Shown: positions 11,439 through 20,235, numbered from the stretch's first letter. The stretch is DNA of 64,000 bases from Sulfuriflexus mobilis (GCF_003967195.1 NZ_AP018725.1:1364001-1428000); one strand, 5' to 3'. A program made the numbers and translations. Notes: generated by a model not told the origin, from the letters alone.

Positions 11439-11768
11439 TTACCAGCAAAGCTGTTGGGCAGTACCATTAATGTCATACGTTGTCCAGCAAGTAAGCGTAT
11501 CCTCTACCCCCTGCTTCGCCTTCTTCTGAGTAGTTCTTGTACCCTCTTTTAGTGTCACAACAGTTGTTGGATTGGTGATACCACAATCACCCGTGCAGGG
11601 TGTGCCAGGGTTTCCATTCTTATCTTTAAGTTCATAGGTACCGTCCTCATAGAGAGTGATCTTGCCAGCCTTTTTCTTGGTGGCTTCGCTGCCGTCACCA
11701 CTGCAACCGGTGAGTAGGGTCAGCAGGGCAAAGGCGAGTATAGATAAGGATAGGGTGTTTTTCTTCAT
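11439..11768 (-). CDS. Small lipoprotein, tandem copy B
   Basis: 109 residues. Lipoprotein signal with lipobox LLTGCSG (Cys about residue 22), so probably exported and lipid-anchored. A lysine-rich linker leads to KITLYEDGTYELKD, then two cysteines (PCTGDC) and the C-terminal block CWTTYDINGTAQQLCW, which ends the protein. The paralogue at 11906-12280 has the same signal, the middle YxDGTYEL element and an identical C-terminal block. GGAG lies 7 bases before the ATG. Family not recognised. It is the last gene of the minus-strand cyclase/barrel locus. Confidence 0.85.
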   Translation of the reverse strand: MKKNTLSLSILAFALLTLLTGCSGDGSEATKKKAGKITLYEDGTYELKDKNGNPGTPCTGDCGITNPTTVVTLKEGTRTTQKKAKQGVEDTLTCWTTYDINGTAQQLCW

Positions 11769-11805
11769 TTCATGCTCCCGTGTATTTAGTCATTATCATG
11801 GTTAG

Positions 11806-11842
11806 GGTGTTAATCAAACGTTAACGCCATCCTTAGCTAAAT
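11806..11842. repeat. Duplicated tail of the beta-barrel gene
   Basis: Bases 11806-11837 are identical to 12317-12348, the last 28 bases of the barrel gene and just beyond. Here the copy no longer belongs to a gene. It marks the upstream edge of the tandem duplication that made the second lipoprotein gene. Confidence 0.7.
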
Positions 11843-11905
11843 TGTAGGTTGCCAGTAAAGCTTCAAGGAGCTAGACACGTTCAAGTGTTATGATCCTTTT
11901 ATTTT

Positions 11906-12280
11906 TTACCAGCAGAGTTGTTGAGCTGTTCCATTAATGTCATACGTTGTCCAGCAAGTAGAACCCTTGGTTCTCAGCAATGGGATCGTGACGATTTGTT
12001 CAATACCAACATCATTGGGCTTCTTATTACCCTGGAAGCCTTTACATTTTCCACTTGAGCCTGGCTTAATGTTGCAGCTTGGGGCGGCAACTCCTTCAGT
12101 ATTGGCCAATTCATAGGTGCCGTCTGCATAGACGAGTATCTTTGCAACGACAGGGTTCGATGGAGGGGTGCTACTACCGTCACCACCAGCGTTGGCCTGC
12201 TTAATGAGCCCGCTGCAACCCGTGAGCAGGGTCATCACGGCAAAGACGAATATGGATAAGGATAGAGTGTTATTTTTCAT
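11906..12280 (-). CDS. Small lipoprotein, tandem copy A
   Basis: 124 residues from the ATG at 12280, which has GGAG 7 bases upstream; the frame is open to 12328 but that extension would overlap the barrel gene end and precede the signal peptide. Lipobox LLTGCSG (Cys about residue 23). A linker of about 20 residues is followed by KILVYADGTYELAN, two cysteines, and the C-terminal block CWTTYDINGTAQQLCW, identical to the neighbour at 11439-11768. It begins 40 bases after the barrel gene and is probably co-transcribed. The paired end cysteines suggest disulfides in the envelope. Function unknown. Confidence 0.85.
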   Translation of the reverse strand: MKNNTLSLSIFVFAVMTLLTGCSGLIKQANAGGDGSSTPPSNPVVAKILVYADGTYELANTEGVAAPSCNIKPGSSGKCKGFQGNKKPNDVGIEQIVTIPLLRTKGSTCWTTYDINGTAQQLCW

Positions 12281-12320
12281 TAGGTACTCCCATTTTTTAG
12301 TCATCATCGTGTCTATGGTG

Positions 12321-15300
12321 TTAATCAAACGTTAACGCCATCCTTAGCCAAATACTCCGATCGTGGTAAATCGTCGGCGGCTGGGCCAGCCCAGTGCGGA
12401 AGTTCGCATCGCGGTAATTAAAGTCCTCTTCGAACAGGTTGCGGATCTCGAGATTGATCAACCCCTGGCGTTTCGGCAACCGGTAACCGAGGCGTGCATC
12501 AAAGATCCAGAAGTCATCTTCATCACGTCGTGAGGTGGTTGGCGAGAGCGGTTGGATGAGCTCCTGGTCATAGTAGGTCGCGGTCAGGCCGCCGGACCAG
12601 CCGTTCGGGTAATGCAGGTTCACACTCATGGGCAGCCGGTGCGTGGTCAACTCGCGTGGTTCACCTATATCCGATGCCACGGTAATTTCTCGCTCGAAGT
12701 CCTCGAACTCATACTCGGCGGCGAGAGATACAAACTTATGCGGCGTCCAGTACAGGTAGGCGCGGTGCGCGTATTCAGTCTGGTCCTCATCTCGAACATT
12801 ACTGCCGGTAGTTAATGGAACATCTAGGTCTCGCTTGGTTAGTTCCAATCCGGTATAAACTTGTTTATTAAAGCGATGTTCCAAAGCAATGCCGTAGTTT
12901 TTTGCATCCGTTGTATTGGGGTCATCGAAGAACTGGTTAAAACCCGCGACCTGGGTCGGTTCAAGTGTTTGGTTACCAGTCAGTGGCCGTTTCAGGGTGC
13001 GAAAGCCAGCGGCACGTAGACGGGTCTTTGGTGATACTTCCCATTGCAAGCCGAGTTTAGGGTTCGTTTGCTGAGTAGCAAGAACTGGGTCATCAAGGTC
13101 ATCATGACTCAGGCCGAGAGTCAGATTCACATTATTAAAGGCGCGCCACTGCGAATAGGCATAGGCATTGTCCGTCTTTATGTCGAACTTGTTATCAGAT
13201 GGCCCGCCTGCGAGCACGATGCCGCCCGAAGTTACTTGAAAAATATTCTCATTATCGAGCGCAGCGCGGTAATTTCCAGCGCCGATGATGAGTTCATACG
13301 TATCCTGTTTGCGAATATATTGCAGCTCGGCGGTACGTGCATTCGAGTCCTCTGTGCGTACATCCTCACCAATAACCGGCCCAAATGGACCAAATGGTGA
13401 AAGCTGGACATTCTCCTCCCGCGTAAACAGCGTATCACGGTAGATAAACGAACCGAGCAGGTGCGAGTTCGGGCTCAGCTGGTTGTGGTAACCAAGGCGG
13501 AAGGTGGTCTCGTCACGCGTTTCGCGCCTTACCTCCGAGAAGTTCTCAGGGTCGAAGCGCAGGCGCAGGTCACCATTTTCTCGTTCACTGGCTTTGAGTT
13601 CAAACTGCAGGCTCTGCTGCGGGGTGATGGCGGTCTGGATGAAGAAGTTGACGATGTCATGCTGGAAGTCGTTATTATCGCGGAAGCCGTCGGTCTGGAA
13701 GTGGTACTGGCCGACACTGATCGAGGTGTTATCGTAGAGTTCCGAGTAAACAACTTCATCACCGGCCGTGTTGTTGTTGCCGAGCAGGGCCGAGACCTGC
13801 CAGCGCGACTGGTTGCGCGCAAACAGCGGGTCGTATTCATTAAAACTGGCGCCACCCGGGCCGGCATTCGGCTGGATACCGAGTTCACTCTCGGACAGGT
13901 GCGGCGCGACCGGGTTGATGTTGAGCGGGGCGAGCAGTTGCGATTGCAGCAACTCACTAACGCGACCGATCTCATGCCGTGGCCGGTTGGCATACGACTC
14001 GGCGAGGAAGCGGTGTGCGGAGTGGTTGGCGAAATCCTCGTTGATCGAGCCGAAGGCCTCTTGTTGGGCGAGCTGGTCAAAGCCGAGGTCTTGATAGATG
14101 CGGGCCTGGCTGGCGCTGCGCGCGGCCTGGTCCTCATCGAGTAACAGTTTGGAGCGATACACGGCGCGGTTGTCGTTCAAGGCTTCGGATTTTTGCAGAT
14201 CCTCAAGGGCCTCGACCGGGCGATTTACGCTTTGTTTCTGGATGGCGCTGTAGAACCAGGCCGTCGGGTCGTTCGGGTCCAGCGCTTTGGCCATGTCGAA
14301 CTGACTCGTGGCGACCGTATCACGTTTTTCTTCGTAATAGGCCTTGCCGAGGTAACTGCGGATTAAGGCATTGTTCGGATCCAGGCTGGCGGCATATTCG
14401 ATCTCGCGGCGGCCATCTTCCAATTCGCCGCGGCGGATCTTCGCCAGGCCGAGGCCAAGGCGAGCCAGCGGCTCGGCCTGATCGCGTTCAATGGCCTGGT
14501 TAAACGAGGCGATGGCCGGCTCTATCTTTAATTGGGTCAGGTTGGCAAAGCCGAGCACGCTGTGGGATTTGGCGACAGCCGGATTGAGGGCGACGGCTGT
14601 TTCGGCAGCGGCCTGCGCCTGCTTGAGATCGCCCACCATTAAATACAGTTCGGCGAGGCGTGCCTGGGCGAGTGCGTTGTTGGCATCGAGGCCGGCGGCG
14701 GCCTGCATGGTCTCGAGTGCCCCGGGTACATCAAAATTGGCCTGCTGCGCATAGGACAGGGCCAGCCGGGCGACGGCACTTTGCGGATTACTGGCCACGG
14801 CCTGTTGCGCCCGTTGCAGGGCCATGGCCTTGTCATTATTGACCACGGCAATGATTGCCTGCAGCGCCAGTGCCTCGGTGTGTTGCGGTTGTTTGTCCAG
14901 CAGCGTGCTGAGGCCTTGTTGGGCCTCGCTAACACGGCCCGTGGCGAGTTGCTGTGCGGCCTGATTGATGGCCGCCTGCGGCTGCCCGGCATCAACGATG
15001 GCCGGGTAGTAGAGGGCCCACTGCACGGCATCGCGTGGTCGCACATGCAGTTTCAACACGGGTGCGGTGCCTTTTAGCGCCAGCGCGGTCTGGCCGGGGT
15101 TGAGCACGAGTTCGCCCTGGTCATTCGTGGCCCTGACCACGCCCTCGAAGACGGTGACCTCTGCTTGCCCGGCCTGTACGGCGACGACAAACTCGGTGCC
15201 CTCAATTGAGGCGTTGACGAACGGCGTGACGATCTTGAAGGCCTGTTTGACGCGGCTGATAAAGTGGGCGATGCCTGCCTTCAGGTCGAGGCTCGAGGGC

Positions 15301-15596
15301 TGCTCCAGTGACAGGTTGGTAAAGGTGATGGTGCTGTGCTGGTCGAGGCGCAGGATGGTGTCGTTGTTCAGCACCAGGGCGGCGCGGCTGTTGCTGCCGA
15401 CGCGGACGACATCGTTTTGACAGAAGCTGTCACCGAGGTTAACGGCCTGCCAGGTTGCCCCCGTTGCTGCGGCGACGCGCAATTCGACCGTACCCTGCAC
15501 GGAGACGGCCTTGGCCACCCCTTGCTGACAGCTCTCGGCATGTGCCAGTGTTGGCCATAACAGCCAGATTGAAACTACAATTCCCCAGTACCGCAT
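12321..15596 (-). CDS. FecR domain - TPR - outer-membrane beta-barrel fusion protein
   Basis: 1091 residues. A signal peptide ending AHAES (about 1-21) is followed by a FecR-like domain (about 28-180; GSNSRAALVLNNDTILRLD and a TPFVNASIEGTEFVV block). TPR repeats follow (about 190-545), many with a recognisable LDPNN/LNPAVA turn. From about 610 the sequence alternates beta strands with charged loops and ends like a TonB-dependent receptor (LINLEIRNLFEEDFNYRDA, then a strand ending ALTFD). No plug domain or TonB box is seen, so FecR plus TPR replaces the usual N-terminus. TPR followed by a barrel also recalls PgaA-like exporters. It lies 74 bases downstream of the CHASE2 cyclase, same strand. 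Substrate unknown. Confidence 0.85.
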   Translation of the reverse strand: MRYWGIVVSIWLLWPTLAHAESCQQGVAKAVSVQGTVELRVAAATGATWQAVNLGDSFCQNDVVRVGSNSRAALVLNNDTILRLDQHSTITFTNLSLEQPSSLDLKAGIAHFISRVKQAFKIVTPFVNASIEGTEFVVAVQAGQAEVTVFEGVVRATNDQGELVLNPGQTALALKGTAPVLKLHVRPRDAVQWALYYPAIVDAGQPQAAINQAAQQLATGRVSEAQQGLSTLLDKQPQHTEALALQAIIAVVNNDKAMALQRAQQAVASNPQSAVARLALSYAQQANFDVPGALETMQAAAGLDANNALAQARLAELYLMVGDLKQAQAAAETAVALNPAVAKSHSVLGFANLTQLKIEPAIASFNQAIERDQAEPLARLGLGLAKIRRGELEDGRREIEYAASLDPNNALIRSYLGKAYYEEKRDTVATSQFDMAKALDPNDPTAWFYSAIQKQSVNRPVEALEDLQKSEALNDNRAVYRSKLLLDEDQAARSASQARIYQDLGFDQLAQQEAFGSINEDFANHSAHRFLAESYANRPRHEIGRVSELLQSQLLAPLNINPVAPHLSESELGIQPNAGPGGASFNEYDPLFARNQSRWQVSALLGNNNTAGDEVVYSELYDNTSISVGQYHFQTDGFRDNNDFQHDIVNFFIQTAITPQQSLQFELKASERENGDLRLRFDPENFSEVRRETRDETTFRLGYHNQLSPNSHLLGSFIYRDTLFTREENVQLSPFGPFGPVIGEDVRTEDSNARTAELQYIRKQDTYELIIGAGNYRAALDNENIFQVTSGGIVLAGGPSDNKFDIKTDNAYAYSQWRAFNNVNLTLGLSHDDLDDPVLATQQTNPKLGLQWEVSPKTRLRAAGFRTLKRPLTGNQTLEPTQVAGFNQFFDDPNTTDAKNYGIALEHRFNKQVYTGLELTKRDLDVPLTTGSNVRDEDQTEYAHRAYLYWTPHKFVSLAAEYEFEDFEREITVASDIGEPRELTTHRLPMSVNLHYPNGWSGGLTATYYDQELIQPLSPTTSRRDEDDFWIFDARLGYRLPKRQGLINLEIRNLFEEDFNYRDANFRTGLAQPPTIYHDRSIWLRMALTFD

Positions 15597-15670
15597 AGAG
15601 CCCCCATAGCTATGACCCTGGTCGTGTAGTCTCCACGTCCATCCCTGTCAGTCGGTTTACCTTGCTTGTT

Positions 15671-17890
15671 CTATTTCTTATCTAGTGTGATAACGCCGTC
15701 CCATTCAGCGGGGGGCGGGTTATGTTTATATTTCTTACAGTATTGTAAATAAAACTGGGCGGCCTTGTCAGTAGTTATTTGTCGACTCATGTCGCCAAAC
15801 AGCTCCATGGCCTCGTCCCACTGGCGATTTTTCCAGGCCAGCAGGGCCTGGGCAAAGCGATCACAGTGCTGTTTGCTCGCGGCATCGAGGTCCTCTTCAC
15901 GACACAATAACTCAAACAGGTGGATGGCACGGGTCTTGCCGGCAAGCCGGAAATGCCCGAGTTCACGCATGGCAATGCCTTTTACCCCTTGAATTACCGG
16001 TGCGGAGGCGATCAGGTAGGTGCCGAGCCTTTTATTCAGGTGCTCGATGCGGTTCGAGGTGTTGACGATATCGCCAACCGCACGGTACTCGAAATGGTCC
16101 ATGGCGCCGACATTGCCGAGCATGATCTCACCGGCATGCAGGCCGATGCGCGTCGGCAGGACATGTGCAGGTCGGTCAGCCGTGACGGGGCCATTCATGA
16201 GACTGACGATCTCGAGTGCGGCGGCGCAGGCCTCGCTGCGCAGGACGACATCAGACTGCGGTGCCGACCAGATCGCCAACATCTCGTCACCGACGACGTC
16301 GGAGATAATGCCGTTATGGCGGCGTACCGGTTCGAATAACAGCTTGTAGTAGTTATTGATCAGCACGCTGAGTTGCTCGGGGGGGATCTGCTCGGCCATC
16401 CGCGTGTACTGTTCTGCATCGCTTGTCAGGCAGATGCCATACATTTGTTGTTGCTTCGCCTCGATATGGCCGGCATTCCTGGCGATCTTGTTGACCACGC
16501 TCTTGGGCAGGTAAAAACCAAAGGCCTCACGAATTTGCTCGCGTTCACGTCGCGTTTCCAGGTATTGCCAGAGGATGGCGACAAACAGTGCAAACGGAGT
16601 CTGTATGAGCAGCGGCACCACCCACGGCAGCCACAGGTAGTGATCGCGAAACACAACATAGCAAATGGCGGCATACGCGCCGGCCATGGCGAGGGCACTG
16701 ACAACGGCCGGCACGGTGGGTAGGGCACGGCTCAGGCTTGCGATAACAAAGCCATAAAGGAGGATAAGGGCGATAAAGTTCAGCGGGGTCAGTGGCCGGA
16801 TACCCTGGTGGTGCAACAGATTGCTGAAGGCGGTTGCGGCGATCTCGACACCACTCAGGTCGAGGCCGTTAGACTGCGAAAAGACCGTATAGAAGTTATC
16901 TTTCTGTTCCGGTTGCAGGAACTCCGAGAAGCCAACGAAGACGACCTTGTTCGTGAGGTCGGGTACCCCGGCCGAGTCGGGGTCGATGAACTTATAATAA
17001 GGAATAGTCGTGACTGTGCGCGGCGGGCCATAAAAATTCAGATAGTGCTGGTTTGGCCCGCTATACATGTTCAACAGTGCCTGCAGGCCGCTGTCTGATG
17101 GGCTGATCAATGCTGGGCCCAGTTCGGGCCGGGTATTGAACAGGTAGCGCAAGGCACTGACGACACGGCGCAGCTCGCCGTCTGCGAGCAAGTCCTCGGG
17201 CGTGGCGGGCAGTGCCTGTGCCGATTCCGGCAGGCGTTCGGCGATGGCCTGCCGTAAGGCCGGGTAATCCTGCAGCGTATACAACTGCAGGGCGAGCGCA
17301 GGCAGGTTGGGCACCTCGCCCGCCGGGACACGAAAGGTCCAGAACTTTGTGACCTTGTGCGGGTATTTCAACAGGGCAAACGGTGCCAGTGCCAGGGGCG
17401 CCTCGGCGATCACGCGGGTGGGCGGCACAAGCCGTTCGATATTGATGGTCTGGCTCATGTCCTCATGACTGGGCAGTGTGCCTTGTTCGGAAAGGATATC
17501 GCGCTGCAGGTGGGCAAACAGAATCACGTTACCGGCACGGCGGATGGCGGCGGCCAGTGCCCGATCCTGTTCGGCCCCGCGATCCTCTTTGAAGAAGATG
17601 TCTATGACAATGGCCTTTGCACCGCCTGCACGCAGTTTGTCAATAAGCTGTGCATGCAACTGGCGCGGCCACTTTGCCGGGTGGTTCGGCAGGCCGAAAT
17701 GATCAGAGGAGACCTTGTCTATGGCGACAATGACACTCTCCGCCGGGGCGACGATCTTGCCGCGTAGCCCGAACAGTACATCCAGACCGAGGTTTTCCTC
17801 GAGCTCAAAGCCTGCAAACAGGAAATACATCATGGTACCTAACAGGGCGGTGACGCTGCCGAGGCTGATGGCTTTGAGCGCTCGATGCAT
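15671..17890 (-). CDS. CHASE2-sensor class III adenylate/guanylate cyclase
   Basis: 739 residues. TM helix at about 8-28, a large periplasmic CHASE2 domain (about 30-360; VIVAIDKVSSDHFG and GGAKAIVIDIFFKED are typical), three TM helices (about 368-440), then a cytoplasmic cyclase domain (about 485-650) and a 75-residue C-terminal helical tail. The two metal-binding aspartates are present (D491 in LTSDAEQYT, D535 in VVGDEMLAIW), as are N610 and R614 for the transition state. The usual purine-selecting lysine four residues before D535 is an aspartate (D531), so substrate choice is unclear. CHASE2 and FecR domains often occur together, and the next gene carries FecR. Confidence 0.92.
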   Translation of the reverse strand: MHRALKAISLGSVTALLGTMMYFLFAGFELEENLGLDVLFGLRGKIVAPAESVIVAIDKVSSDHFGLPNHPAKWPRQLHAQLIDKLRAGGAKAIVIDIFFKEDRGAEQDRALAAAIRRAGNVILFAHLQRDILSEQGTLPSHEDMSQTINIERLVPPTRVIAEAPLALAPFALLKYPHKVTKFWTFRVPAGEVPNLPALALQLYTLQDYPALRQAIAERLPESAQALPATPEDLLADGELRRVVSALRYLFNTRPELGPALISPSDSGLQALLNMYSGPNQHYLNFYGPPRTVTTIPYYKFIDPDSAGVPDLTNKVVFVGFSEFLQPEQKDNFYTVFSQSNGLDLSGVEIAATAFSNLLHHQGIRPLTPLNFIALILLYGFVIASLSRALPTVPAVVSALAMAGAYAAICYVVFRDHYLWLPWVVPLLIQTPFALFVAILWQYLETRREREQIREAFGFYLPKSVVNKIARNAGHIEAKQQQMYGICLTSDAEQYTRMAEQIPPEQLSVLINNYYKLLFEPVRRHNGIISDVVGDEMLAIWSAPQSDVVLRSEACAAALEIVSLMNGPVTADRPAHVLPTRIGLHAGEIMLGNVGAMDHFEYRAVGDIVNTSNRIEHLNKRLGTYLIASAPVIQGVKGIAMRELGHFRLAGKTRAIHLFELLCREEDLDAASKQHCDRFAQALLAWKNRQWDEAMELFGDMSRQITTDKAAQFYLQYCKKYKHNPPPAEWDGVITLDKK

Positions 17891-18148
17891 AAAGACTGAC
17901 CTTGGACCTTATCATTATTGTAGGGAACAGGCGGATGCCGTGCCTGTTTCCAGTCGTTGAGGAGAGTTTACGAGAATATGACGCCGATGTGCAGTCTTGC
18001 CGAGATTACCGCCGGGCCGGATAACGACAGCCTCTCTGGAAGGGCATTATCCCTGGCCTCCTGGCTGAGTCGATGTGGGGTGGTAAGCCCACGTCAGCAC
18101 AAGTAATATCGAGTCACTGCCTCAGGTAAACATGAGCGTGCGGGGGCT
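17891..18148. other. Intergenic stretch without a recognised gene
   Basis: Upstream of the cyclase gene, read in both directions, no conserved frame is visible. A short inverted repeat, GTGGG and CCCAC near 18075-18095, is the only structure noticed. A promoter for the minus-strand cyclase must lie here but none stands out. The part from 18149 onward contains the diverged duplicated segments listed separately. Confidence 0.5.
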
Positions 18149-18162
18149 TTGACACAGGTCAT
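18149..18162. promoter_or_regulatory. Second FNR/ANR-like box
   Basis: TTGAC-N4-GTCAT, followed by GGA, parallels the box at 5927-5940. The likeness continues about 30 bases downstream, including an identical GTAGCAGACT. It is about 110 bases before the second 36-residue peptide gene, which it could drive. Confidence 0.45.
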
Positions 18163-18205
18163 GGAAGCATCGGCCTGTACGTAGCAGACTAACCTTTAAG
18201 TGGCT

Positions 18206-18241
18206 ATGAATATTCCTTTACGGGTTACTTTCAGTGACTAA
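18206..18241 (+). pseudogene. Remnant of a hibernation-factor (hpf) gene start
   Basis: An 11-codon frame reads MNIPLRVTFSD then stops. The intact HPF protein at 6013 begins MKIPLQITFRNMEPSD; eight of the first nine positions are identical or similar, and loss of five codons after TF would give the SD seen here. Upstream bases, including the FNR-like box, also match the hpf leader. Read as the stump of a second hpf copy whose body was lost; it may survive only as a leader for the next gene. Confidence 0.5.
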
Positions 18242-18261
18242 AGTCTAAGCGGGGTGAATGG

Positions 18262-18372
18262 ATGGATGAAGAAACCAAAGTATTGCTGCGTAGTATCGCC
18301 CATCACCTGAAGTGGGTGATTGTCCTGTTGGTGGCCATCGTGGCCTTGTTGGTCACTTATACCACGCAATGA
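18262..18372 (+). CDS. 36-residue single-span membrane peptide, copy 2
   Basis: Starts MDEETKVLLRSIAHHLKW, then a single hydrophobic helix, ending TYTTQ. It differs from the 10909-11019 peptide at only A/V, I/V, S/T and E/Q, although 12 of 111 bases differ. Its stop overlaps the start of the following kinase gene (ATGA), so the two are probably translated together, whereas copy 1 follows the slipin gene. This gives the peptide two different operon contexts. Cytoplasmic N-terminus with a membrane anchor is the likely topology; function unknown. Confidence 0.75.
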   Translation: MDEETKVLLRSIAHHLKWVIVLLVAIVALLVTYTTQ

Positions 18373-19949
18373 ATACTATCCAAGCACAGCAGCCTGCGCT
18401 TATTCGTTCAATGATGCAGCCTGCGCTTTACGGGGCCCCCGTAGAGAAGTGTCAGTTGATCGAAACCCATATCTCCTGGGTCATCCTGACCGGGCCTTAT
18501 GCCTACAAGATTAAAAAGCCGGTTAACCTGGGTTTTCTGGATTTCTCAACGTTAGAAAAACGCCATCTCTATTGCGATGAGGAAGTGCGCCTCAATCGCC
18601 GTTTGGCAGCGGATATCTATCTGGAGGTGGTGCCGATCACCGGTTCGGCAGAGCAGCCGTGTCTGGCGGGCAAGGGCGAGGTAATTGAATACGCCGTGAA
18701 GATGCTGGAGTTTCCACAGCAGATACAACTGGATCGACTGCTCGACGCAGGTGGGTTACAGGGCAGGCATATCGATGCGATTGCGACCATGATCGCCGAT
18801 TTCCACAACAATATAGCCGTGGCCGATAAGAGTATGGTTTACGGCTCACCGGAGCGGATTCTCAAGCCGGTTGTTGAGAACTTCACCCATATTCGTGAGC
18901 AACTCGGTCAGCAGCTGGAAACGTACGCATGCTCACCGATACTGGATGCCCTGCAGCAATGGAGTGAAAAAAGTTTTCGTGATCTACGGCCGTTGTTCGC
19001 CGCACGCAAAGACGGCGGTTATATACGCGAATGCCATGGTGACCTGCATTTGCGCAACCTCGCCTGGATTGCTGATGCCCCGCTGGCCTTTGATTGCATC
19101 GAGTTTAATCCTGATCTGCGCTGGATTGATGTCATCAGCGAAGTCGCCTTCCTGACCATGGACCTGCAGGCCCGGCAACAACCCGGGCTGGCGCAGCGAT
19201 TTCTGAATGCCTATCTTGAAAAGACGGGTGACTATGCGGGGGTGCGTGTCCTGCCGTTTTACCTGCTTTACCGCGCCATGGTACGGGCCAAGGTGGATGC
19301 CATACGTGCCTGCCAGGCCGGTATTACAGATGAGGAAAAGGCCGAAGCCGAGGAGGGGCTGGCGGATTATTTACGACTCGGGCAATCGTCTATACAACCG
19401 CGCAGTCCAAGGTTGATGATAACCCGCGGCATGTCCGCCTCGGGTAAAACCTCATTGACACAGCCCCTGCTGGAGGCCCTGGCGGCGTTGCGGATACGTT
19501 CCGATGTGGAAAGAAAACGCCTGTTTGGTATTGAGGCAGAGCAGGCCGCTCATGCCGAGACCGGAGCAGGGATCTATACGGCTGAAGCGACGCAGCGTAC
19601 CTATAATAAGTTAGCGGAACTCGCCGGCGACGTCATTGATGCCGGCTATCCGGTAATTATTGACGCGACCTTTCAGAAGTATGAACAACGCGAACGCTTC
19701 AGGCAGCTGGCAGAGGCAAAAAAGGTGCCCTACGTGATTCTTGAATTTACCGCCTCGGCCGAAACCCTGCGGCAACGTATTGTTAGCCGGGAGAAGGGCG
19801 CCTCGGATGCGGACCTTGCCGTGCTTGAACAGCAGATGAAACATTGGCAACCACTCAGAGACGATGAGCATGTTCATGCCCTGAAGATTGATACCGAAAC
19901 GGCGCCCAATATGTCCTTACTTGCTGAACAGGTCGCACGTATGGCGTGA
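18369..19949 (+). CDS. Bifunctional aminoglycoside-phosphotransferase-like / P-loop ATPase protein
   Basis: 526 residues. The N-terminal two thirds is an APH-like fold: ISWVILTGPYAYKIKKPVNL near the start, then the catalytic-loop-like HGDLHLRNLAW and FDCIEFNPDLRWIDVISEVAF. The C-terminal third has a Walker A, TRGMSASGKTSL (about residue 355), and resembles small nucleoside-type kinases, with VIIDATFQKYEQRERFRQL. This fused family is widespread in Proteobacteria; no substrate is established, and drug resistance should not be assumed. The ATG at 18369 overlaps the stop of the small peptide. A longer frame from 18312 would overlap the whole C-terminal half of that peptide and is rejected. Confidence 0.9.
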   Translation: MNTIQAQQPALIRSMMQPALYGAPVEKCQLIETHISWVILTGPYAYKIKKPVNLGFLDFSTLEKRHLYCDEEVRLNRRLAADIYLEVVPITGSAEQPCLAGKGEVIEYAVKMLEFPQQIQLDRLLDAGGLQGRHIDAIATMIADFHNNIAVADKSMVYGSPERILKPVVENFTHIREQLGQQLETYACSPILDALQQWSEKSFRDLRPLFAARKDGGYIRECHGDLHLRNLAWIADAPLAFDCIEFNPDLRWIDVISEVAFLTMDLQARQQPGLAQRFLNAYLEKTGDYAGVRVLPFYLLYRAMVRAKVDAIRACQAGITDEEKAEAEEGLADYLRLGQSSIQPRSPRLMITRGMSASGKTSLTQPLLEALAALRIRSDVERKRLFGIEAEQAAHAETGAGIYTAEATQRTYNKLAELAGDVIDAGYPVIIDATFQKYEQRERFRQLAEAKKVPYVILEFTASAETLRQRIVSREKGASDADLAVLEQQMKHWQPLRDDEHVHALKIDTETAPNMSLLAEQVARMA

Positions 19950-20064
19950 TAAATCACGCTATAGTGAATGCCTCTATGTCGATCGATTATTTACCCGGAG
20001 CCCCCAGCATATAAATCCTAAACCACAATAAAATTATTGATATAGGTAGCTTGCAGAGGAGAGG

Positions 20065-20169
20065 ATGTCCAAACTGCGGCCCTGCATGAAACGGCACATG
20101 AATTATCAAGATCCTGGCATGGTGACCGATATAAGAATCTGTATGAGTCCCAATACGGGCGATGGGTGA
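20065..20169 (+). CDS. Possible 34-residue peptide ORF
   Basis: A GAGGAG-rich sequence directly precedes an ATG at 20065, opening a 34-codon frame starting MSKLRPCMKRHMNYQDPG with two cysteines. It lies in the 286-base gap before the HD-GYP gene and could be a leader peptide. The ribosome site is rather close to the ATG and no homologue is known to me. The rest of the gap shows nothing else. Confidence 0.2.
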   Translation: MSKLRPCMKRHMNYQDPGMVTDIRICMSPNTGDG

Positions 20170-20235
20170 CGTTCATAGACAAACTTCTCCTGACGGCTGT
20201 TCACGACCATATCGGCAAAAACCCGGGATCAAGAA

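Noticed and set aside
13461-14144. 227-codon plus-strand ORF
   Set aside because: Antisense to the TPR/barrel gene and explained by its codon bias; no start signals or recognisable domain.
18312-18368. Longer start for the kinase-like gene
   Set aside because: The added residues are the small peptide gene read in another frame; the ATG at 18369 overlapping its stop is the better start.
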